56,860 nucleotides of DNA from Pseudomonadota bacterium (GTDB taxonomy: Bacteria > Pseudomonadota > Gammaproteobacteria > Competibacterales > Competibacteraceae), in the NCBI GenBank assembly GCA_030917925.1, contig JAUPTV010000034.1, forward strand, positions 1-56,860. The letters are read 5' to 3'. This document shows positions 8,432-16,092 of this stretch, one piece after another. Each line of letters opens with the position of its first letter. Position 1 is the first letter of the stretch. Both the position numbers and the translations under genes were made by a program. The notes under the pieces are model-generated. The model was not told where the DNA came from. It worked only from the letters and a program-made list of their open reading frames with translations, and did not search any database.

Positions 8432-11095
8432 TCAAGGTTTAGCGTGCCGATTGAGCAAGGTGCGCAGCTTGTTGCCGAGTTCAGCCTTGCGATAAGGTTT
8501 AGTCAGCATTTCCACACCGTCGGATAACTCACGGCCGCTGACCAGCATGTGTTCGGTATAGCCGGAAGTGAACAGGACCGGCAATCCAGGACGGCGGTGC
8601 ATCGCCTCGGTGGCCAGTTGCACGCCATCCCGGTCGCCGGGCAGCACAATATCGGTAAAGAGCAGGGCAATCTCGGGGTTGGCGTCAAGAATTTCCAGGG
8701 CATGTTCTGCGTCGCCGGCTTGATAGGTTTGATAGCCGAGACTGTGCAGAGCCTTGACCGCGAACAGGCACACATCGACGTCATCTTCAACGACCAGAAT
8801 CAGCTCGCCGCGCCCCTTGTACACTGGGCTGGCGTCGGATGTTTCCAGTGCGGCCGGTGCGGTCGTGTGAATGCGCGGCAGGTACAGTCGCACCGTGGCA
8901 CCACGGCCCAGTTCGCTGTAAATGGAAACATGGCCCCCGGACTGTTTGACCAGACCGTAAACGATGCTTAATCCCAGACCACTGCCTTTGCTGGTTTCCT
9001 TGGTGGTGAAAAAGGGTTCAAACGCCCGTTCCAGCACCTCGGGGGCCATGCCCATGCCGGAATCGCTGACCGTTAACACCACATAGGCACCCGGCTGTAC
9101 GTCCTGATGGGTGGCGGCATAGTCTTCATCGAGGAAGGCATTCGTGGTTTCCAGCACCAGTCGTCCGGACTGCGGCATGGCGTCGCGGGCGTTGATGACC
9201 AGATTAAGCAGGCTGCTTTCGAACTGGTCAGGATCGACGAAGGTTTGCTCCAAGTCCGGCGCGAGGAGCGTGTGAATCTGGATATTAGCCCCCAGGGTGC
9301 GGCGAATCAGTTCGATCATGCCCAGCACCAGCTTGTTCAAATCGGTCGGTTGCGCTTGCAGGGGTTGGCGGCGGGCGAAGATCAACAGCCGCCGGGTCAG
9401 GGCTGCGCCCCGGTCGACGGCGCGCAGGGCTTGCAGCGCCAGTTCGTACAAGCGGGGATGCACCACCAGTTGCTCATGCAACAGTTCCAGATTGCCCATG
9501 ATAACCGCAAGCAGATTGTTGAAATCATGAGCAATACCGCCGGTGAGTTGACCGATGGCCTGCATTTTCTGGGCTTGACGAAGTTGAGTTTCCGCCTGTT
9601 TGCGCTTGGTGATGTCGCGGGCGACCACAATCGCAGCGCGTTTTTCCACCGGTGGGCTTTCCGGCAGATCAAACAAGGGCAGTTGCGCCCGATTAACCGT
9701 GGTCAAGCGCTGATCAATCATGGGGATATCCAGCGGCGCGGTGCGTGATTCAAACCAGCGTAATCCCGATGTAGTGGATAGCTCGTATTCAGCGACTTGA
9801 ATTTGTTGAGTCTCCAGCGCCCGGTGGATGACCTCGATAAAAAACTTCGCCATTTCCGGGGAATGAACCTCACTCAGCAGTTTGCCGCGAACCGGAATCA
9901 TCCCGGATACGGTGTTCGCCGGTGGTTGGCCCGGAAGCTCTCGGCGTGAACGGAGTTCCTGACGGGGGGCCTCCGCCGGAAATCGTCCAGGAACCGGCGT
10001 GATTCGGTGGGTATCCCACTCCCGTCCGGCTGCGAGAACCTCACGATAGCGGCCTTCAGCGTCGAGCACGAACACCAGATCCGGAATGGCCCGGGTCATG
10101 GCGCGGATGCGCGCTTCGCTTTCCCGCAAGGCTTTTTCCGTCTGGTTACGAAATTCGATTTCCTGCGTCAGGGAGGCATTGGTTATGGCCAATTGCGTGG
10201 TGCGTTCAGCAACCCGTTGTTCCAGCAGGGCGTTGGCATCGCGCAATTCCGCCTGCGCCTGTTGAATCTTGGCGCGCATGTGGTTGAAAGAGCGGGTGAG
10301 TTCGCCCAGTTCGTCATTACGACTGATCGGGAGATCATCGGTCGGGTAGCCGCCTTCCAGGCGTCGGGTGGCCTCGGCCAGCGCAGCGATGGGGCGGGCC
10401 AGGGACCGGGCGCGGTTTCTGGACATGAGGTAGGCGACGATCAGCATCGCCAGCGCGGTGATGATCAGGATCACGGTGGTCGCGATGCTGGCGATCCAGG
10501 CCGCCTCTGCGTCCTTTTCCAAGCGGGCTTCAGCCTCGGTGACCATAATCGTCGCCAGGGCAATGACGCGATTGGCCAATGGATCGGCGTCCAGGGCCAT
10601 GAGTTGTTGGGCAAGGGGATCGACCGGTTCGGTTGCGGCTTGCGGGAAATGTTCAGGAGTCGCTGCGGTCTGCACCCGTTTTTGGACGGTCTGTAATTTG
10701 GTTAACAGCGCTTGCAACTCCTGGAGGCGCTCTGGAACGCAGGCTTTCCTGGACAGACCCTGGCACTGTTTCATGACGGCGACGGCGGGCTGAATGTCCT
10801 GATCCCAGGCCTGGCGCCAGTCTTGTAAAAAGTGCGGATCGCCCAGACTGACCCAGCCGCGCAGGCTGGCCATGGAATACTGCACCCCGGCCAGGACTCG
10901 CAAGGAAGCCTGGGCCATGGGCGCGCCTTCATGCGCCAGCAGCACGATCCGGCTGCGCAGTTCGTAGGTGGCAACCAGGGCGGCCAGCAGGATGACGATG
11001 CCAACCAGCGCTACGGACAGGTGGGATAGCAGCAGTTGTCGGTGCAGCGGGCGTTCTTTCACCGCACGTTCAGCATTCCGGGGAAGGGGATTCAT
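8432..11095 (-). CDS. Membrane-bound hybrid sensor histidine kinase (HAMP, PAS, kinase, receiver)
   Basis: This has 887 residues. The first membrane span is at about 22-44 and the second at about 201-224. Between them is a roughly 155-residue, mostly helical periplasmic region resembling the four-helix sensor of chemoreceptors. A HAMP domain (about 225-280) and a coiled coil follow, then a PAS domain (about 325-495) with a proline-rich insertion at 366-400. The kinase core shows [11 protein letters not shown] with the phospho-histidine at 523, [10 protein letters not shown] and GSGLGL. A receiver with FTDIVLPGD closes the protein. It starts nine bases after the receiver gene at 11105, so the two are probably co-transcribed. 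The core is a paralogue of the next kinase downstream. Confidence 0.92.
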   Translation of the reverse strand: MNPLPRNAERAVKERPLHRQLLLSHLSVALVGIVILLAALVATYELRSRIVLLAHEGAPMAQASLRVLAGVQYSMASLRGWVSLGDPHFLQDWRQAWDQDIQPAVAVMKQCQGLSRKACVPERLQELQALLTKLQTVQKRVQTAATPEHFPQAATEPVDPLAQQLMALDADPLANRVIALATIMVTEAEARLEKDAEAAWIASIATTVILIITALAMLIVAYLMSRNRARSLARPIAALAEATRRLEGGYPTDDLPISRNDELGELTRSFNHMRAKIQQAQAELRDANALLEQRVAERTTQLAITNASLTQEIEFRNQTEKALRESEARIRAMTRAIPDLVFVLDAEGRYREVLAAGREWDTHRITPVPGRFPAEAPRQELRSRRELPGQPPANTVSGMIPVRGKLLSEVHSPEMAKFFIEVIHRALETQQIQVAEYELSTTSGLRWFESRTAPLDIPMIDQRLTTVNRAQLPLFDLPESPPVEKRAAIVVARDITKRKQAETQLRQAQKMQAIGQLTGGIAHDFNNLLAVIMGNLELLHEQLVVHPRLYELALQALRAVDRGAALTRRLLIFARRQPLQAQPTDLNKLVLGMIELIRRTLGANIQIHTLLAPDLEQTFVDPDQFESSLLNLVINARDAMPQSGRLVLETTNAFLDEDYAATHQDVQPGAYVVLTVSDSGMGMAPEVLERAFEPFFTTKETSKGSGLGLSIVYGLVKQSGGHVSIYSELGRGATVRLYLPRIHTTAPAALETSDASPVYKGRGELILVVEDDVDVCLFAVKALHSLGYQTYQAGDAEHALEILDANPEIALLFTDIVLPGDRDGVQLATEAMHRRPGLPVLFTSGYTEHMLVSGRELSDGVEMLTKPYRKAELGNKLRTLLNRHAKP

Positions 11096-11104
11096 GGACG
11101 CGGA

Positions 11105-11503
11105 TTATCGCGTTGCAGCGCCAGTCGCAGGAGGCTGGCCGCTGAGCAGGGCGCGCAGGCGGGCCAGGCTGAACGGTTTGACCAGGGTCGTCACAGTGCG
11201 CAATCCGTTAAACTCCGCCAAAATCTTGGCGTCGCTGGCGTAGTCTGGGTTATAGCCCGTGGTGATGATCAGATCTGCCGAATAGCCTTGTTGCAACAAC
11301 CAGAGCAGCAGTTCGTTCCCATCCATGTCGGGCATCACCATGTCGAGCATGATCGTCGTGGGCAGGAAGTCGGGATAGCATTCCTGGCAGGTCTTGCCGT
11401 CCATCGTAACCCGCACCTCATAACCCAGCGTCTGGGCCACCTGGGAGACGAATTCTCCGAATGCAGGTTCATCATCAACAATCAGCAGGCGTTTCTCATT
11501 CAT
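11105..11503 (-). CDS. Single-domain response regulator
   Basis: A 132-residue receiver with acidic residues DDE at 10-12, phospho-acceptor Asp54 in TIMLDMVMPDMDG and the conserved lysine in TLVKPFSLARL. No output domain is present. It is the first gene of a minus-strand run of receiver, kinase, kinase, so it probably takes phosphate from one of the two hybrid kinases or competes with their own receivers. It is not close to PilH in sequence. The upstream region 11504-11777 is AT-rich and holds no gene I can support. Confidence 0.88.
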   Translation of the reverse strand: MNEKRLLIVDDEPAFGEFVSQVAQTLGYEVRVTMDGKTCQECYPDFLPTTIMLDMVMPDMDGNELLLWLLQQGYSADLIITTGYNPDYASDAKILAEFNGLRTVTTLVKPFSLARLRALLSGQPPATGAATR

Positions 11504-11777
11504 AAGGATTCCGGCGCCAGGGTTGGCGATTGAGCGATAGATTTCTTTAGAGTAACAATAACTAACAATTTTGTTTTATCGAAAATAGGTAAAGTTTCAG
11601 AAACCGCCAAAGGAAAAACAATAGACGCTGCTAGTTTAAAAGCCAAAGGGCCAACATGAAAGGTTAGTAACGGAAACCCGATGATCGGGCAGCGGGCGTG
11701 GCAGTAGGGAGTGTAGATCCGGTCGGTACAAATGTGGATTGACGCCATGACCAGTCGGGCGTTAGCATCACCTGACA

Positions 11778-11973
11778 AACAACATGGGTTTCCCACGGAC
11801 ATTGGGTCCGATGGGAGGGAATCTGGTGAAGCGGTAATAGCGCCGCTGATTCCAGAGCTGCCCCCGCAACTGTAAACAGCGAGTCGCGCCCCCCGCGAGC
11901 CACTGGCCAATCAGGCTGGGAAGGCTGGGCGAGCGACGAAGACCTGTAAGCCAGGAGACCTGCCGATGTTGTT
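11778..11973 (+). ncRNA. Cobalamin riboswitch
   Basis: The strand carries the conserved core GCCCCCGCAACTGTAA and the B12 box AGCCAGGAGACCTGCC at 11949-11964, preceded by GGGAATCTGGTG. The ends pair exactly as a P1 stem: AACAACAT at 11778-11785 with ATGTTGTT at 11966-11973. Adenosylcobalamin binding to this RNA class lowers expression of the gene that follows. The next genes are the cobalt transporter cbiMNQO, a well-known target. An open frame that begins at 11966 inside the riboswitch is not a gene. Confidence 0.95.
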
Positions 11974-12073
11974 CATCCACGTATTTCCGGGCGGGGTGCT
12001 CCGGGGTTGCGGACGGTCTCCTGCCGAGTGTGCGCTGCCTGCCAGTTCCGGTAGCCCTTCTTCAAGAAGCCTC

Positions 12074-12108
12074 CTCCCCTTGAACCTGCTGCTCCAAAAC
12101 CAGGGGAG
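12074..12108 (+). promoter_or_regulatory. Candidate Shine-Dalgarno-sequestering hairpin of the riboswitch
   Basis: CTCCCCT at 12074-12080 is exactly complementary to AGGGGAG at 12102-12108, which is the likely ribosome-binding site of cbiM. The loop is 21 bases. No T-run follows. This would be the expression platform by which the riboswitch blocks translation rather than ending transcription. The pairing is visible; the switching role is inferred. Confidence 0.55.
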
Positions 12109-12119
12109 ATCCTTTTGCC

Positions 12120-12806
12120 ATGCATATTACCGAAGGTTTTTTGCCGCCGCTACATGCCGCGGCATGGACCGCCGTCGCCTTGCCCTTTGTCATCGTCAGC
12201 GCCTGGCGGGTCAATCGCCTGATGCAGGATCAGCCGCAAACCAAGTTGCTGCTGGCGGCGGCAGGCGCGTTCGCTTTCCTGATCTCGTCGCTCAAGTTGC
12301 CCTCGGTGACCGGGAGCTGTTCTCATGCGACGGGCACCGGGCTGGGGGCGATCCTGTTTGGCCCGGCGGTGATGGCATTGCTGGGAACGCTGGTTTTGCT
12401 GTTTCAGGCGCTGCTGTTAGCGCATGGCGGCATCACGACCTTGGGCGCGAATGTCTTTTCCATGGCGATTGTGGGTCCCTGGGTCGCCTATACGGTGTTA
12501 CGCAGTACGCAGTGGCTGGGGGCGTCGTTGGCGCTGAGTGTGTTTCTGGCCGCGATGCTAGGCGATTGGGCCACCTATCTGACCACAGCGGGACAACTCG
12601 CTCTGGCCTTTCCCGATCCCGTGAGCGGGATAACGGGATCATTCCTCAAATTCGCCGGCGTATTTGCTCCGACCCAGTTGCCGTTGGCAGTCGTGGAAGG
12701 GCTGTTGACGGTGGTGATCGTCAATTTCCTGCGGGAATACAGCGGCGAAGAATTGCAAAGTCTCCAGTTCCTGCGTCCGGCGCTGGCGACGGAGACCCGG
12801 ACATGA
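12120..12806 (+). CDS. cbiM: Cobalt ECF transporter, substrate-capture subunit CbiM
   Basis: A polytopic membrane protein of 228 residues that captures Co2+ for the cbiMNQO transporter. It begins [10 protein letters not shown], where the free N-terminus and His2 form part of the metal site in this family, so the ATG at 12120 is firmly placed. Further family signs are [17 protein letters not shown] and several hydrophobic helices. The ribosome-binding site AGGGGAG can be hidden by an upstream hairpin. The last codon overlaps the start of cbiN by four bases (ATGA). It is controlled by the cobalamin riboswitch 150 bases upstream. Confidence 0.95.
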   Translation: MHITEGFLPPLHAAAWTAVALPFVIVSAWRVNRLMQDQPQTKLLLAAAGAFAFLISSLKLPSVTGSCSHATGTGLGAILFGPAVMALLGTLVLLFQALLLAHGGITTLGANVFSMAIVGPWVAYTVLRSTQWLGASLALSVFLAAMLGDWATYLTTAGQLALAFPDPVSGITGSFLKFAGVFAPTQLPLAVVEGLLTVVIVNFLREYSGEELQSLQFLRPALATETRT

Positions 12807-13108
12807 AAGCGCAAAATATCGGACTGTTGCTGCTGGCGGTCGCGTTGATTGTCGGTTCGGTATGGATCGGCAGTCACCAAGAGGGCGCTGAATTTGCCGG
12901 AACCGATGGGCAGGCGATGGCCCTTGTCGCCGCGTTGCATCCGGATTATCAACCGTGGTTTGACTTCGTGTGGGAACCGCCGCCGGAAATTGCCAGCGGT
13001 CTGTTTGCACTACAGGCGGCGCTGGGCGCGGGAATTCTGGGTTATTACCTCGGCTTCCGGCGCGGTCGGGCGCAGGGTCGGCGGGATCGTGCTGATGCGG
13101 GCGATTGA
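12803..13108 (+). CDS. cbiN: Cobalt ECF transporter auxiliary subunit CbiN
   Basis: A 101-residue protein with two membrane spans (about 7-23 and 70-88) joined by a soluble loop containing [10 protein letters not shown] and [15 protein letters not shown], the CbiN signature. CbiN transiently loads cobalt through CbiM. The ATG overlaps the cbiM stop. A much longer frame upstream in the same phase is an artefact running through cbiM and the riboswitch. The C-terminal tail is rich in arginine, as expected for a cytoplasmic end. Confidence 0.93.
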   Translation: MKAQNIGLLLLAVALIVGSVWIGSHQEGAEFAGTDGQAMALVAALHPDYQPWFDFVWEPPPEIASGLFALQAALGAGILGYYLGFRRGRAQGRRDRADAGD

Positions 13109-13844
13109 TCATCATGCCTGGACGAATCGCTGGCGCGACCGGCATCCCCTGGAAAAGTTGTTGCCCGCCTTCACGCTCCTGTTATTGACGCTGTTTCTGC
13201 CGCCGCTGACCACCGGGCCGCTGGTGCTGATCGGCATGGCGCTGGCGACGGTGTGGGGCGCAGGCGTACCGGTGCGGGCGTTCGTGAGCGTGATGACAAT
13301 TCCTGCCGCCTTTCTGTTAGCCGGTGCGCCGTTTCTGGCGATCTCGGTGAATTTTGTCGATGGGTTCAGTGTGCAACTTGCCCCGGCTGGCGGGTGGCTG
13401 GCGCTGGAAACTACGGTGCGGGCGCTGGCGGCGGTCAGTTGTCTGGCGTTTTTGACCCTGACCACACCGCTGACCGATTGGGCACCATTGCTGCGGCGAC
13501 TGGGAACACCGGCCAGTGTGGTGGAATTGATGTTGCTGATGTACCGGTTGATTTTTGTGTTTGCCGAGCGAGCGTTGACCGGGCAACAGGCGCAAGCGGC
13601 GCGGCTGGGTTATGCGCGCTTTGATCGGAGCCTGCATTCGACGGGTCTGTTGGCGGGTAATCTGTTCCAACGGGCGCTGGATCGGGCGCAACGGTTGGAA
13701 CGGGGCTTGGCAGCGCGGGGATACACGGGCGAGTTGCGGGTGTTGACGCCGGAGCGTCCGCTGTCATGGCCGCATCTGGCGACAGTGATGACGCTGGTCG
13801 GGGGGATCGGCCTGCTGGGCGGGTTGCTGCGTGAATGGTTATGA
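13095..13844 (+). CDS. cbiQ: Cobalt ECF transporter transmembrane coupling subunit CbiQ
   Basis: A 249-residue EcfT-type membrane protein that couples ATP hydrolysis by CbiO to cobalt movement. It begins MRAIDHHAW, close to the usual CbiQ start, and has four to five hydrophobic spans. The C-terminal cytoplasmic coupling helices hold the motif QAQAARLGYARF and the A-R-G box ERGLAARGYTGELR. The start at 13095 overlaps cbiN by 14 bases; an in-frame GTG at 13089 is also possible. The stop codon overlaps the start of cbiO in ATGA. Confidence 0.93.
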   Translation: MRAIDHHAWTNRWRDRHPLEKLLPAFTLLLLTLFLPPLTTGPLVLIGMALATVWGAGVPVRAFVSVMTIPAAFLLAGAPFLAISVNFVDGFSVQLAPAGGWLALETTVRALAAVSCLAFLTLTTPLTDWAPLLRRLGTPASVVELMLLMYRLIFVFAERALTGQQAQAARLGYARFDRSLHSTGLLAGNLFQRALDRAQRLERGLAARGYTGELRVLTPERPLSWPHLATVMTLVGGIGLLGGLLREWL

Positions 13845-14680
13845 CGGTGCCGCTGCTGGCGGTTCACGAACTGGAGTATCGGTATCCGGGGGGCGTGGTG
13901 GCGCTGCGCGATCTGCATTTGCAGATCCGCAAGGGGCAGAAGCTGGCCATTCTCGGCGCGAACGGCTCCGGCAAGACCACGCTGCTGCTGCATTTGAATG
14001 GCACGTTCCGGCCCACGCACGGCGAAATCCGGCTTGACGGTCAGCCCGTGAGCTATGCCCGTCAGGCGCTGAACGACTGGCGGCGGCGGGTGGGGCTGGT
14101 GTTGCAGGAGCCGGATGATCAGTTGTTCGCCGCCACCGTGGAACAGGACATTTCATTCGGGCCGTTGAACCTGGGGCTGTCGGCGGCGGAGACCCGCGAG
14201 CGGGTGCAAGAGGCGCTGGAGGCATTGCGGATAGCCCACTTGGCGCAACGGGCGACGCATACCCTCAGTTTTGGCCAGAAGAAACGGGCGGCGATTGCCG
14301 GGATTGTAGCGATGCGCCCGGAAGTGCTGGTACTGGACGAACCGACTGCCGGTCTTGATCCGCATGGGGTCACGCATTTACTGGGCGTCCTGCGGCAATT
14401 GCACGAGGCCGGCGCGACCTTGGTCTTTTCCACCCACGATGTGGAACTAGCCTACACCTGGGCCGATGAAGTCGCGATTTTCCACGAAGGCGCGGTGCGG
14501 ATTCAGGGCGAGACGACGGCAGTACTGAGCAATCGGGAACTGTTGCATCAAGCGCGGTTGCGACCGCCGTTGCTGTTGGAAGTGGCGCAGGTGTTAGGCG
14601 TAGATCGCGAATCGCTCCCCCGAACCCGCGAGGCGCTATTGGAAATCGCCACCCGCTACTCGCTACTCGCTAATCCCTGA
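13841..14680 (+). CDS. cbiO: Cobalt ECF transporter ATP-binding subunit CbiO
   Basis: A 279-residue ABC ATPase. Walker A is GANGSGKT at residues 39-46, the Q-loop is LQEPDDQLF, the signature is [13 protein letters not shown], and Walker B is [13 protein letters not shown]. It powers cobalt uptake with CbiM, CbiN and CbiQ. I chose ATG 13841 for its four-base overlap with cbiQ; ATG 13835 is two codons earlier. The last eight codons (RYSLLANP) are written by a dispersed repeat, and the 3' end overlaps the convergent PdxA-family gene by 25 bases. Confidence 0.94.
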   Translation: MTVPLLAVHELEYRYPGGVVALRDLHLQIRKGQKLAILGANGSGKTTLLLHLNGTFRPTHGEIRLDGQPVSYARQALNDWRRRVGLVLQEPDDQLFAATVEQDISFGPLNLGLSAAETRERVQEALEALRIAHLAQRATHTLSFGQKKRAAIAGIVAMRPEVLVLDEPTAGLDPHGVTHLLGVLRQLHEAGATLVFSTHDVELAYTWADEVAIFHEGAVRIQGETTAVLSNRELLHQARLRPPLLLEVAQVLGVDRESLPRTREALLEIATRYSLLANP

Positions 14681-14681
14681 T
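14656..14681. repeat. Dispersed CGCTACTCGCTA repeat at the overlapping 3' ends of cbiO and the PdxA gene
   Basis: The run CTACTCGCTACTCGCTAATC contains a tandem CTACTCG. A near copy, TTCGCTACTCGCTATTCCCC, occurs at 42681-42700. Here it supplies the final codons and stop of both convergent genes, so it probably arrived by insertion at their original ends. Confidence 0.5.
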
Positions 14682-15693
14682 AATTCGGCGCATATTCCGC
14701 TGCCAGCCGGATCGCTTCGACCATGCTCAGCGGATTAGCCTGGCCCGTACCGGCCAGATTGAAGGCAGTGCCGTGATCGACCGAGGTGCGGATAAAGGGC
14801 AGGCCGATGGTGACCGCGATGGTGCGGTAGAAATCCACCATTTTGGTCGCGATGTGTCCCTGGTCGTGATAGAGCGACAGCACGGCGTCAAAGGCACCTT
14901 CCCGGGCCAGATGGAAGACGGAATCGGCGGCGATGGGGCCGACGACATCCAGACCGAGGGCGCGGGCGTCAGCGATGGCGGGTTCCAGTTCCCGGGTTTC
15001 CTGATGGCCGAACAGGCCATGTTCGCCGCAATGGGGGTTAAGTCCGGCGACCGCCAGTCGGGTGCGGGATATACCCAGAGCCTTGAGCGCCTCGGCGCAC
15101 CGCTCGAGGTAGTCGAGAACCCGCTTGCGCGTGACCAGTTTGATCGCCCCTGCCAGGGAAACATGTCGGCTGAGGAAGAAGACTTTCAGGTTAAAAACCT
15201 GAAACAGGGTTAATGGATCGGCGATGCCGGTCAGGCGGCCCAGCAGTTCGGTGTGCCCGATGTCGCGGATACCGGCGGCTTTGAGCGCTTCCTTGTTGAT
15301 CGGCGTGGTGGCCAGTGCGTCGATGCTGCCCGCCTGGCATAACTCTACGGCCTTGACGATAAACTCGTAAGCGGCCCGTCCTGCCTGGGCCTGCGCCTGA
15401 CCAAAAGGTGCCGTGCGGGCGTCGATGTTGGCCAGATCGACCAGATCGATGCCGCCGTGCTGGTAAACACCTTCAGCCGGGTCATTCACGATGTGAATAT
15501 CCAGGTTAGTCAGCCCGGTAATTTGTAACGCTCGCCGCAGGGCGCTGGCTTCGCCGATGACCAGAGGGCGGGCGGTTTCATAAATCGCCGGTTGCGCCAG
15601 CGCCATGGCGACAATTTCCGGGCCGATGCCCGTAATATCGCCCAAGGGAATACCAATAAGACTGCGGCATGGGGTTTTAGCGTTTCTTTCCAT
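14656..15693 (-). CDS. pdxA: 4-hydroxythreonine-4-phosphate dehydrogenase family protein (PdxA or PdxA2-type)
   Basis: This has 345 residues. Family marks are [15 protein letters not shown] at the N-terminus, [13 protein letters not shown], the metal-binding [22 protein letters not shown], and [16 protein letters not shown]. PdxA oxidises 4-phosphohydroxythreonine in vitamin B6 synthesis. The loop reads GDITGIGPE where classical PdxA has GDPAGIGPE, and no rsmA, surA or pdxJ is adjacent, so a PdxA2 role in sugar-acid breakdown is possible. I placed the start at 15693 because the upstream 46 codons of the frame run through a repeat element. Its C-terminus is encoded by a repeat and overlaps cbiO. 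Confidence 0.82.
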   Translation of the reverse strand: MERNAKTPCRSLIGIPLGDITGIGPEIVAMALAQPAIYETARPLVIGEASALRRALQITGLTNLDIHIVNDPAEGVYQHGGIDLVDLANIDARTAPFGQAQAQAGRAAYEFIVKAVELCQAGSIDALATTPINKEALKAAGIRDIGHTELLGRLTGIADPLTLFQVFNLKVFFLSRHVSLAGAIKLVTRKRVLDYLERCAEALKALGISRTRLAVAGLNPHCGEHGLFGHQETRELEPAIADARALGLDVVGPIAADSVFHLAREGAFDAVLSLYHDQGHIATKMVDFYRTIAVTIGLPFIRTSVDHGTAFNLAGTGQANPLSMVEAIRLAAEYAPNYQGLASSE

Positions 15694-15743
15694 CTTCCTG
15701 CTCTGACGTTGGTTGGCGTGGTCTTTCCATAAGCATAAGAGAT

Positions 15744-15853
15744 TGCCTAAAAACTTCGTAATGATTTTTAAGAAAATTTTGATGTGGAACCGGCTTTCGG
15801 CGGGTTTAAGTCGGCTGGAAGCCGGCTCCACTCAATCAGTGAGTTTTTAGACA
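15744..15853. repeat. MITE-like element with terminal and internal inverted repeats
   Basis: The 110-base unit is bounded by TGCCTAAAAACT (15744-15755) and AGTTTTTAGACA (15842-15853), which pair at 11 of 12 positions. Inside, TGGAACCGGCTT (15785-15796) pairs with AAGCCGGCTCCA (15819-15830) apart from one wobble. There is no coding capacity. It fills the centre of the 399-base gap between the PdxA gene and fadN. The rest of that gap (15854-16080) shows no gene. Confidence 0.55.
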
Positions 15854-16092
15854 GCCTTTAAACCGAAACCATGGCACCAGGAGCCACACTTTTTTTTCGC
15901 GCATGTTGACAAATGGATGATGCCACGCTTCATCGGTTTGTTGGTTATTGACTTAAAAAAATCGGCGATTAGCCAAATCGAGAAAGCCGGGGGCTATGCT
16001 CCAGCTTTATTTTTGGCGTCATTATTTCCCAGCCTCCTTGTTCGGGCGTTGGGGTAAAGAGGCGTTTTGACAGCCTGAGAGGATATTTTCGC

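Noticed and set aside
11500-11910. A 136-codon frame on the minus strand
   Set aside because: It is antisense to the riboswitch, has no good ribosome-binding site and no recognisable family.
11966-12802. A long upstream extension of the cbiN frame
   Set aside because: It starts inside the B12 riboswitch and runs out of phase through cbiM; cbiN begins at 12803.
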